Origin: Eutypella sp. D-1
Taxonomy: Eukaryota; Ascomycota; Sordariomycetes; Xylariales; Diatrypaceae
Reading direction: 5' to 3'
DNA length: 64,000 bases
NCBI GenBank assembly: GCA_023313575.1
Contig: JAJTTP010000011.1
Coordinates: 992,001 to 1,056,000 of the forward strand
A model generated the notes under the pieces. The model did no database searches. It was not told the DNA's origin and saw only the letters and a list, made by a program, of their open reading frames with translations. Shown here one piece after another: positions 10,542 through 21,693 of the stretch (position 1 is the first letter of the stretch; every line of letters begins with the position of its first letter). The translations under genes were made by a program, and so were the position numbers.

Positions 10542-12868
10542 CTCGAATGGTTACGTGACCGACGCGCCGCTCAAAAGAATGGATCGATATGTAGCCGAGT
10601 AATCTATTGATGTTGTCGATCCCTTCGAGAAACCCTTAGCACTAGAAGAAGGTAAAGAGGTATAGCGGGTATAGTGAATAGATCGTGACTATAGCAGCTG
10701 ATGCTGTGTTCACTTAAGAACATGAAAGACGGAAGGGTGAGACATCGAACAACAAAGACATGAAAGGACGAATGGCGACGGACAAGGTACAAATAGGAAA
10801 AAAGGAAGAGCGAAGGAACGAAGGCGCGAAGGCTGAAATAGGATTATTCCCGTCATAGCACTACCCCTTGCAAGCCTGGCACGGTCCTTATAATTCGGCT
10901 AACCAATAACAACTAGTGTGTGCCTGAGGCTAGAACTGATGGATCTTGTTTGGCAAATGCTGTAAGTTAACTATGTGTTTCTAGAACACGCTCTAATGGC
11001 GTAGTGTATTGTTTATGAGGTAATTGCCTTGTGACTGGTGATCGTTATTGCCTTGGTCGGTGTCCAGCAATCTTTAGAATGCCCCGGAACATTGACAAGA
11101 TGCTTTGAGTGAAATATTATAATATCACGGACGAGTAACCATCGGAAAAATCATGGTTGATAAATAAGTACATGGAAGCGGAAGCAGTCCTATCAGCTTC
11201 CGTAAGATGTTGAGATCGGAGCATGCGCCCAAAGCAGTTCGCAAAAGACCCACCTGTTGCTGCCTAGATCTCTCATCTCTTTAATTGATTTAGTTCCCTA
11301 GCGCGGTATAGCCTCGATTTCTTTTCGCTGGCTCTAGTTTTAAATATCACTAGAGACGACGGGAAAGTTAAGTATGCTTAAGTACAGGCATCGAAATCCG
11401 TGCTCTATAACTAGGCTCCATAATTGGTCTTTGATGGATGAAAGAGCTGTGCCAAGGCCTCACTTGGTCAGGAAGATAGGCCCTACTCTTTGTCACCCAT
11501 CACCTAGAAAGCATGAAGATACATCACGTAGTTCATAGAGAGCGAAGGCAACGGACAAGGAAATTATAAAGTTTCTGCCGTTCACTTATCGACTGCCCGG
11601 ATCATTTTGCTACCACGAACACTGTTTAGTAAGCATAACGAAGCACGAAATCTTCAGACTTGTAGTTACCCTCATGATTACATACTATTGACTCATCAAA
11701 TCACATATGAAACGAAATAGATCATATCTTGAGCAAATGCTAAATTTGTTTAGAAAATACTGGCCTGGATTCGCTTATCGTGGATACCATGGCAATTAGA
11801 TAGTACAGCATACGGGTTGCCGGAAAGGCCGCTCCTTCTCGCAAATATATTAGACTGCAGCTTCCAAACTACAACCCTCGCCTTCTGTACCTAGGTACAG
11901 AGGTGCACCAAGCCGGAAACAAAATCCACCATTAGATTATAAAAGGCGATATCCCGGGAACTTGGACCCACATATCCCGGAACCCCTTTCCCTGCTAACC
12001 CGGAGCCGGGTGGATACCTTCCAACCTACATTGCCCGGCAAAAAAGAGATATTTATTGCTTAGGCAGGGAAGGTTCAGTTATCAAGATATATACATATAT
12101 GCATCCCTGAGGCGATCCTGCCTAGGTATATATATGTGCCTCGGGTAATCATCAACATTTACAGGACATTCTCCAGGGCAACTCTTGTTCTCCGCTACAT
12201 AGGGAAGCTTAAGCACTGGGGAAAACAAATGAAAGAAACATATGTAGTGTAGTATAATGGATATAATTCGGTCATATGGGTTTATCGATAGGAATTATAA
12301 CACCTTCAAAACCTAAATCTTCCTCCGGATATCATCGTCCAGGCGTTGTGAAACAGTACCTACCCAGGTATGCAATTCAGCGAGTATAGGTTTTTACCAT
12401 TGCAATCAGTTGGTATCGAAAAGAGAGACGCGAGTGTAAACAATTTATCGCGTACTGCCTGCACCTTCCTGTTTGTTTCCTTAGGTAACGCCATACAAGC
12501 AATTCCATACTTACCTCCCCAAAGACTGACCGAAAGAACCTACTCTGCCAGACCTATCCACCAACACATACAGGCAACCATCCATCTCCATCTCTTCAAG
12601 ATTGGAAACACCATCAAACTTCTTGGACCTAGACCACTCTTCATTATTCTTTTTACTATTATAATCCTGCCTGTTAGGCACAGTTGATACAGCAGCCACC
12701 TTCTTCGGTCCCCATCATCCTCATCACTGTACCGTTTCATCACTCGTATCATCCCAAGGCTCATTTATCATCATTCATTCTTTCCTTCCTACTTAAACAG
12801 TACATTCAGATTCCCTTTATATTCATCAACTTCACACCAATCATCCTCGAACCTTAAGGCACGCCAAA
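10542..12868. other. Divergent promoter region, 2.3 kb
   Basis: Separates the GPI-protein gene (-) from the small nuclear-type protein gene (+). It is AT-leaning, with short TATATA stretches near 12085-12135, two copies of ATATCCCGG (near 11950 and 11972) and a pyrimidine-rich, ACC/CATC-rich leader just before the ATG at 12869. I see no gene. Confidence 0.55.
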
Positions 12869-14002
12869 ATGGATTCATCCAAAGCAAGCCCTCAGAAGCC
12901 AACTCTCACTCCTAAGGAGACGCAGCTCGTCGCGTTTGCCTTCCAATGCCTGAAAACAGACCCTCAGGTATGTATAATATCCGCTCCCACCAGCTAGAAT
13001 TTGATCTGTCTTCGCTATTTATTTTACGTCGCCGAACCTTCATCTTGACTTTGGTTCTCGTGGTCCTGTTTGGCCGAGTTCTGGCACTACCTACATTGAC
13101 TGGTTTCCAAAGTCATCTGTTCGGACTCGCCTTCCAGTTGAGGCAAAATCCTAATCAAAATACTGATGTATCTCACGTGAACATGTCTACTTCACCTTCC
13201 TGGCTCTCTTCTTCCTCCTATTCCCATACCAACTCACTTCCCTCACCTATTCAGCAATGTACTGCCTTCTCCATGGTGTGCATAACTATGAGCTTATAAC
13301 TTACTCTTTGGATCATAGATCGACATGGAACAGCTTGCTAAGGTGGCAGGCTACAAAAACAAGAATGTAGCCAGAGTGATGTGGCGTCCTGTTTTCAAGA
13401 AACTGAAGGACCTGACTAGCATGGAAGCTGGCGACGACACTCCGCACGGTCTCAAGCGCAAGGCCCAGACCTGTAACTCTGGTGATGCTGGCTCTGACCG
13501 CGCCGACGCCTTGGCTACTCCACGTAATGCCAAGCGCGGTCGCAAGGCGCTCCCAAGCCCACCCTCCACGGGCTATGACCAACGTCGCGACGTCCTATAC
13601 GCAGACGACGGCCGCGACGATGATGATTTTGATATCAACCCGACCCCGTCCAAGAAGTCGGCCACCAACAAGTCGCGCGGTCTCGGTTCCGGTGCCAAGG
13701 GTTCTGGATTCGCTTCTGCCAACGACAGTGCTCCTAACTTCGAGCCTAACCCGAACACTCATGCTGCCACCAGCACTGCCGCTGCTGCCGACGGCAATAT
13801 GGATACTTTCGAGATGAAGAAGGAAAAGACATTACAGAAGCTCGGCCTCATGGACGACGGCATCGGCGATGACTTTGACCTGTCCCTCATGTTCAATCAT
13901 GACGTCAAGACTGAGGACTACCAGGGAGGCGACATGTTAGGAGCATTCTATCAAATGGGCGAGCCCGTTGGCACGGGTGACTACGCGGAGGACGGGGCCT
14001 AA
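12869..14002 (+). CDS. Small conserved nuclear-type protein, 260 aa, two exons
   Basis: Exon 1 (12869-12967) encodes 33 residues ending LKTDPQ. Exon 2 (13319-14002) continues IDMEQLAKVAGYKNKNVARV. The phase-0 intron of 351 nt (GTATGT...ATAG) is the longest in the window. The spliced N-terminus (LTPKETQLVAFAFQCLKTDP then IDMEQLAKVAGYKN) makes a short helical domain of about 60 residues that looks like the helix-turn-helix-type N-terminal module found in many small fungal proteins. After it come basic patches (KRKAQT, NAKRGRKALP), which are candidate nuclear signals, a run of acidic residues, and a Gly/Asp-rich C-terminus. There is no enzyme motif and no signal peptide. Nuclear location is inferred from the basic clusters. 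DNA binding is possible but unproven. Confidence 0.75.
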
Positions 14003-14845
14003 ACTAGCCGTCTAGGTGATGGGCATCATATGTCGATTCGTCATGCCATGGTCTCAGGTCATTCATACAAACAGACCTTGGCCAACTTCCCGCCTCCTAG
14101 GGGATCTAGTGGAGTTGCATGGACTTGGTACGCGCGCTTGAGGTTTTCATTTAAATTGCTGGCATCCTTCATATTTGCATCAATAGGAATCACGTGGAAA
14201 TGTGCTTAGAGGCACAGGGGGTCATATCACCAGCATTCGATGCGCTGTTGCTTTTGCGTTGGTAATTAGTCAAGTTCGCGGTTTTCTTCCTCCTACCGAG
14301 TATCAACTATATGAGCCTATGCGTGACTACCAGTAAAAAGACGGAGTGACTAGGGCCTACATAGAATACGATGTGTGGCTACATTCGATGTAGTTGCACA
14401 AAGGGGGACCTACCGATCTCGTTTTCCTCAGCATTACTTGAAGCCGGCGCTCCCCCCAAATATGTTATTCGTTGAGACCGGCAGTGATGAGCCCAGCCCA
14501 TTGATAATGCCTGCAAGGGTCGCAATCAAATCTGGTGGTACAGGATCGGAGATCCATTCAGAAAAGACTCGCCTGCTGCGGCAACTTGCACTTCAGAGCA
14601 TGGAGCTAGTGTCACACTAGGCCATCCATGTAGGCGCTTGATATAATCAGTCCAAATGTAGGTACATGATGGATTTCCGGAGGTACCGCAAGCCCAGTAA
14701 GACACATATCACAGGTATCGAGGTTGGGAGGGAATACATTACTTTAGCATTGACTCATACACATAGCCTTTTCCCCTGTCCGAGAGCAAACCCGAATTCC
14801 CTCGCATCAAGCATAGGCTCATGAAGACAAAAGAGACTTTCTATT
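14003..14845. other. Convergent 3' intergenic region
   Basis: Between the stop codons of the small nuclear-type protein (+) and the Pth11-like gene (-). An 81-codon ATG frame at 14375-14620 has no recognisable motif. I see nothing else. Confidence 0.55.
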
Positions 14846-16631
14846 TTAATCCTCGAAAAACGACTTCGGCTGCGGCTGTATATGCTGCTGTTGTTGTTGC
14901 TGGTGCTGATACTGTAACGTACCCCCGAAGCGCTCCTGCTCCTTCCTAAAGCCCTCCTGGCCGTGCGACCTTATCTCCGCCTCGGAAGATGCGACGTCGT
15001 TATTAAACCCTAGGGGCGCGACGCGGCTGACGACGTACTTGTCGCTGTAGTGGGCGTTCTGGGGCGCGGCCAGGGGTCCCGCTTTGGTGGTAGAGATCTG
15101 AGGGCTATGATAACCCGGGGCGCCGTGCTTGGCGTGCACGAGGTTCAGGCTCGACTCGCTACCCTTGTGGCTGTGCATGTGATGCGTTGACGCGCCGGAC
15201 TCGCTGACCCGCAGCTCGAAGTCGTCCCCATCCTCGCCATGCTCCTCGCCTGACAGCCGCCGGTGCTGGTGCACCACGTGCACCTCCTGCGTCACGAAGA
15301 TCTTGTTCAAGCTCTGCGTGAGCATCGGCCAGAACACGGGTACCGACGCGCAGATACTCGCCAGGTCCACCTCGATCGCTGCTAACACGATACTCTTGAC
15401 TCCGTACCACGTTGGGTCTGGAACCGGGTACGTTGCTGCTTTGGTCCGTATTACGGTGTGTAGGCGCCATATGCTTACTAAGTTGACACTGATCGTTCGT
15501 GAAATCCGCGTTAGCATGTTCTTTCCGTCTTCACTTAGGGTGTTTTGCACAGCGAAATGAAGATAAGAAGGGGCCAAGAGGAGCGGCCAGGAAGAGGGGG
15601 TGTAACGTACCCTGCTCCAATAACAAGGAGAAAGCCGATGCCCATCCTCGTTTTGGACGGTGTGGCCTTCTGGAAATAGAAATAGAGCGGGATTCCAAGG
15701 ACTATGAGGTCGAGCAGGACGTTGCTTGTGTTTTGGGCGATGTAGACGCGCTGCAGAGCTTCGGTCTCGATGGAACCGTACCCGTAGCAGTGACCCGTGC
15801 CGCGGTTCCAGAAGGCCGAGATGGGAACACAGGGCACGATAGCGATGGCGATGAAAGCCGTCCCCCATAAGCAGGTTAGGACTAAGAAACCCCAGCACAC
15901 CTTTCGGAGTGGATGCGGCTTCTCTAACATGCGGATGTACTGCGTCAGCAGGCATAGTTTGGCGAACATTGTCGCAACATTGTAGGTTAATATCGCCACG
16001 TAGTATTTCTGAGACGTCTCTTGTTAGATTGGTAGCCCAAGGAGCGTATGTGGACTGATTTAGCAGGGTTGCCATGAGTTCTCGACGCATACCTTTTGGA
16101 AGCCTACTATGTTCGCAACCCCTATCGTCGCAAAGTGCTCGCCGAGGCCATTCTCAATACCTAATGCAAGAAAGATTAGATCCTACTCTTGATGGCCATG
16201 AACATAGTTTATCAAAGGTGATCTACTTACATCGACACACATAGATTGAACCGACAGTTGCGAATACCTGGTGGTCTCTGGGTCAGCTGCGTTTTCATTG
16301 ATTATTGCAAAGGTGTCTAGGTGGCTGCTTACTGCGGCGATGAAGACGAAGGCATCGTCAAACCCAAGCAACCGAAGCCGCTGCCGGGTCCAGAGTCTAA
16401 GTAAAACGCATAACCACTGAAAAATCTAGGAGACAACGCGGTTAGAAACTGAGATGACCATAAACACCGCTGCGAACGGACCATGTCCCGCTCAAGTGAC
16501 CGGGCAGTCAGTAGTCGACTTACCACGAACGGGATCAACAAGCCGAGGATCGTCGACCGTTCGTTGATCAACGGCTTCGGCTCTGCCGAGTTGTCGTACA
16601 GCGCCGAGGAGGTCGCGGAGCCCTCCGCCAT
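14846..16631 (-). CDS. Pth11-like / rhodopsin-domain seven-helix membrane protein, 448 aa, six exons
   Basis: Exons on the minus strand: 16631-16524, 16425-16333, 16267-16231, 16160-16093, 16008-15611 and 15488-14846. All five introns are GT-AG and join frame exactly. The chain begins MAEGSATSSALYDN. The first helix (TILGLLIPFV then IFQWLCVLL) leads to RLRLLGFDDAFVFIAA, the loop-helix signature of fungal rhodopsin-domain proteins. Further on are CIENGLGEHF, VATMFAKLCLLTQYIRM, an SAFWNRGTGHCYGYGS loop, and a last helix rich in aromatic and branched residues. There is no N-terminal CFEM cysteine domain, unlike Pth11 itself. The cytoplasmic tail of about 140 residues is His/Ser-rich and ends in polyglutamine. 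Members of this family are orphan surface receptors, some needed for host or surface sensing; the ligand here is unknown. Confidence 0.88.
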
Positions 16632-19600
16632 ATCGGGGATTCTCTTCGATCTAATAGAGGCTGATCGAGTGTGATATCGGCGACATGATCCTGGGCCTTA
16701 TTATCCACGATGGGACCGATGTCGTTCGGTTTCCCTGTCCCTACCCCGACCTTTTGGATAACGTCCGTGTGCTTCCTTAGTGCCTTTGTTGTTGAGGGTG
16801 GTAAGTTGGGATTTGGACTGGTATAACAGCGACGGACTCTCCTGACTGTATAATAGCGAGTGGATGGAGTGGAAGAAATTGCCGTCGATTACCTGGGATG
16901 CTCAGCGTCCTGGTAGGTATGGGGTATGACTATAACTAAGCAAAAAGCTTTCTTTACTCTTTTCACTCATCGATTACCGGGGGGCAGTCTCCTTCCTATG
17001 TATGCATCGAAGAGGAAGGCTAGAAATATACGGTGGGTGTGGGCAAAGGGCCCTGGTCAGGCATTGCCGCATACCTACCTGCTGGTATGGGGGAACCATT
17101 CCCTGCGTCTTTTCCGTTGCAGGGCCTACGTCGATGGTATGTGCACTTACTCAGGTACGCTACCCATCACCACCATGTTTCAACGGATTATGGGGACATG
17201 GCCCGCACCCTTGCTGTTCGTTTTGGTCAAATCGGCGGTGGGGAATACTTGCCGCGGCGGCGGTAGCGGCAGAAGAACCTGCCTTGAAAAGTGACGCCAG
17301 TGTGAATTCGGGAATTACATTTAAGCGTGGTGGTCCCCCTAACCACGTGCGTCGCTGGCCTCAGGCGTGAGATCAGCATACACAGTAGTGTGAGGGATTC
17401 ACTTGTCAATATTAGGCGAGTTATCGAAAGCATGTCATCCGGACCTAAACGATGACCAACACGCCAGCAGTTCTAATGTCAGTAATTGCCTAGATGACAG
17501 ACGATACCTGCACGGCAAGTAGCTTTCTGCGGCTTACTGTATTAGACAGATACCTGGTTAGATGCCTCGCTATCTATTGGCAGACTCGTCATACCCCTAC
17601 CTGTCGCCCTGCCCGTTTGCAGGCGGGTGCGACGCTACAATACTACACCCGCATACTTAAAATCCTAAATTGCTGCCTTACTGAGGAGTTTGGTGTGTGC
17701 TGAAGCCTCGACGAGACTGTCGAAAAAGGTAACGGATTCTTAGTATAGTCATGATCCCATTGGATGGATCAAATCCGCGTGGAGTAGAATTTGTATACGG
17801 AGTACAGTAAGTTAATTAGCTTGCCTATAAGATTGCCGATCTTAGACGGGGTGATCACTAGATAATTGTCACACTGCTTGAACGAACGTATTATAACCAC
17901 GATAGCTACGGAGTATTGCCTGTTTATATCTATTAGAAACGGATGTCTTTTGATTCGAACTTTGGAACACACAGTTTTTCATCGTCGGTATTGCCAAGAC
18001 GGTAATACACTGGAGCATCACTGCACGATGCGTAATACGCTTGTCCTCACCATAATTATAGTAGGTTTCGGTTCCGAAGGTCAGGGTTCAGCCCTGCTCG
18101 GCAAAGACTCTGATTCCGTAATGAATGGCAACAGTAAATTTCTGGAATGCGGTGAACAGATGGGAATGCGATCGGTGCCAACTTCTCAACCTCCACTACC
18201 CGCCAAGCCGAGTAACAGAACGATAGGTGCGTTACCGGATATGTGACTAGGCCATGCTAGGTTCCTTAGGGTGCTTGGTATAGGATGCGATCATGTAATA
18301 GGTATAACAGCTGTATAATAAGCCTGCATGCAGATGACGCCCTAGAAAGAGATGTCATATACTATTCTTGTATACGACCTTCTATAACTGCTTCAATGTG
18401 CTGGATGGACTCACGGTTCACCTGCCACATTTGTCGACGGTCGCGCAGGCTCTTACATCAGCACTGACCGTCGCACCGCTTCCATTTCCTACGTATAACT
18501 AATTGGTAATCCGGTCATATTCGGCTTGGACGAGACATCATGTCTTGGAGTACTGACCAGGACTACTGAATTACTCTCAACGTTCTACTGCCTTCCCCCC
18601 CTCTTAACCCCTACCGGCCGGAGCGGAAATGTTATACCTCTAGTCATCATCCCTCGTTCCTATGGAAAGGGGGGGCCGGAATTGAGGGGCAGAGGAGGGG
18701 CGGGCTAGTTTAACTTGATCCGACAAACATAGGGAAAATATGGTATAGTTCGGGATGCTTCTTATTAACGGGTGTGCGGGTGTTTTCTTGCCAAGTTTTT
18801 TCAGCGAGCAGGGCGAGACATAAGTGACTCCAGCACAGCGCAGCCCGCGATACTGAAAGGGGCAAAGGCTGTTTCCCAATCCGTAGACAAGGAGTAGTAA
18901 TATCGGCGACGCTATTTTCCTGGGCGGCCGGGTTTGATGGTAGCCACCCACGGTCCGTGATGGAGTCGTTTGTGTGGAGTGCGAACGTTCGCGCCTACGC
19001 AACTATGTACGATGAGCTGGGCTTATGCAGGGGCAAGACCCTCTTCTTCCTTGCTTGGTTTTCTTCGAGAAACGGCATCCGCCACGGTTCGGGTCACGGC
19101 TCACGGCATTGTGTAGAAAAGCTGGGACGAACGGCATTAAAAAAAGTTCGCGATGTGTAATGCGAGATCCTCACATCGCGTGCACGGTTATCAGATATCA
19201 AGTTGTTATTTTTCGCGTCTACCCTCATAAGATTATCCTTACTAGCTCGGTTCCCGTTCCTGGGATCTTGCTTCATCTCTAAATCTTGAACGGATAGGCA
19301 ATCGATCAGTTTTTATCGCCCACGAGGTTGCGAACCACCCAGGATCTTAACCCAACCTTGACCTTGTACTTAGCTGAAGCCTTAATTCTTCTAGATAAGA
19401 AAATGACGGCCATCACGCCGCCGTACACAATAGAACTAGCTCCCTTGCCCCCAAACAGCGATACTTCTTAGTATATGGCACCATGCTATATCCTTGTTCC
19501 GCACGCAATCCACACCTCGAACCGTATTTGAAGAATCCCATCACTCGCGGGAGTTTCCTTTTAGTAGCGGCTAGTTTTCAACGAGGCCAATGATGGATCA

Positions 19601-21693
19601 ATAATGATCAATAGCTCATGAGGCTTACAAAGAGCGAGAGGTCATCCTGCCATCCACCGGGCACATAATTACGCAGCAGGATTCTGCGATGTATCACATT
19701 CTGCGACCGCAAGATTCCATTAGTGACGCCAGCGAAATCACTACTGCTCACCAGAGAGCGTAGTCAGGTCTCACGGTCCCGGGCTTCATCCGTTGCGCGG
19801 TTCGCGACGATTCGGAGTTTGGCGGTTTTGGATCGTCAGCATCGATGGTGATCAATCACCACGAAAGGAACACGGTTACATTGGCCCGTCGGCAGTGGTC
19901 GATATAAAAAATTCCAGCTCCAGGGACTTCGGGAGATTTTCCCCAAGTTTTCCTATGTATGCGACCGTCGCACGACAGCTTTATCGGCTGTGCCAACTCG
20001 GGGAATGCGTCAAGCGTTACACCGCAGCCACACACACATGATTTGCGCAGCTCATAACCATAATCGGGTTTGCGACCGGGGAATATGACATATATCGCTC
20101 TGCGGGAGAGGCGTGCCAGCGTTTCAGAAGCAGCAAGAGGGAAAAAATTGAAAATAAAAGAAAAACCGGCTCTGGACGCCACTTCCCGGACCCATCTATG
20201 CATACTACGACTATCGATTGACCAGGTTCGCAAATATGCCTTCATAAGCCGATTGTCTAAGAGCTCGGCATCTGTAGACGTGTGGCGCACCACCATCTTG
20301 TCTTTAAGAGCCCGACGTGGAGGGGCCGTATTTGAGCATCTCCAAATCCCTGGGGGAGGTTTGCTATTACCCACCTATCTCCTTTTTTGGCTTCGACCCC
20401 CAGTATGTGGCTGACTGACAGGCTGATTCCACCCTTTTTTAACTGACCGAAGACCACCCTCCCTAACATATCAACCCTACCTTAAGTGGTGTAGATATCA
20501 CCTGGTCGGTAGTCTAATAAAGACATACTCAATTTCCTACAACCCCAAGAAAGATGTGGTAAGTCTTGCGAGCTTCGTAGCGCCTAGATAAATAACCAAG
20601 TTTCCGATGCGCGCGATGAGGTCTCTACTATTACCTAGTATGTATGCACTACCGCCACGGTGCTGCTCAAGTAGGTCATCGCAATGCTCTGCTGCAGTGT
20701 CGTATTGCCGTAGAAAAGAAGATCAAAGAACTTGAAGGCTTCTTACTGGACCGGAGGTTCCCGTGAAATTGCGTCGTGGCGCGTCACAGCCGATACAACG
20801 CTGGGCGCGCTTGGGGGAAGGGTAGCGCCGCCGTAGCCAAGAGACGCCCCATTGCTGCATTGCCTTTGCGGGGGAGGACAGGGGCGTGCTCTTTCGGCTG
20901 TGCCGATGCTACGTGGGAAGATGCCGGCTATATATGATAGGTGTGCGTGATGGGTGTTCAAGTTCAGCTGTTGGAGAGCGTCGTAGAGAAAACCCGGTTT
21001 AGATTCTTGTTTTCGCATCCGTGCGACGACAAATACATGGTGATGCGGATAACCTCTACATATGGTACCTACGGCTTAGATAGGAATACGAGAAGACGTC
21101 CACGTACTTGGCGACACCCCTTTCAAAGAAGAAAACAACTTGGTGGGAAAAGAGGATGATAATTGTACATGGTAGTTGCGGCTATTGCCTGTGACCAGCT
21201 TATCTAAAATTCATGCGTTCCGTGGTTGCAATCCTGGTCTCGACAGGAACGGTAAGCAGACAGGGTCTTTTCATCAAGGATGTAGATAGGTGACAGGCCC
21301 GCAAATCCCCCGTATTACTACGCGAGGGGGGAAAAAAACCTTTTCAGCTGTTAATCACAAGAAAACTCTGGCACGGAATAGTAAGGCTCTTTCTTATCGG
21401 ATTGACCCGTACGTTAGACTAGTATACCTGCCACGATGGTGTGTGACATAAAATGTGTTCCGGATTCCCATGTTTCTTAAGTAGGCTGCCAGCCGCGCCG
21501 GGGAACCCCAATGCGATACGACATTATACCAGGGAAATGGGTTGGACATCCAACATGACCACTGCCAAGGACGTCCTGGTCGATCAATGTTAACGGATTC
21601 TATGTAACGTGCCGCGTGGGGGTGAACTTGGAAGTACGGAGGAGGCCAGAAGAGGGTGCGGTTCCATTATCATCGTCGGTGTCGTTTTCGAAA
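16632..21693. other. Gene desert, 5.1 kb
   Basis: No convincing gene. Two exact TACGGAGTA motifs lie at 17796-17804 and 17907-17915. Several frames of 100-170 codons exist, the longest on the minus strand near 19856-20374; it starts with GTG, its first ATG is at 20296, and it shows no recognisable domain. Many short G- or C-rich patches (for example 18595-18720) alternate with AT-rich DNA. I see no tRNA and no intact transposon. Confidence 0.55.
17796..17804. repeat. TACGGAGTA motif
   Basis: One of five exact copies that I found by eye (others at 17907-17915, 24890-24898, 36111-36119 and, inverted, 60427-60435). All are in non-coding DNA. Confidence 0.7.

Noticed and set aside
12946..13299. 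117-codon frame covering most of the long intron
   Set aside because: It is in a different frame from exon 1, and the splice sites around it join the conserved module cleanly.
14846..16090. 414-codon minus-strand frame read as one exon
   Set aside because: It runs through introns 4 and 5 of the Pth11-like gene. The correct helices are in another frame at 15611-16008.
19856..20374. 172-codon minus-strand frame in the gene desert
   Set aside because: It begins with GTG; the first ATG is at 20296, and the remaining protein has no signal, domain or intron support.
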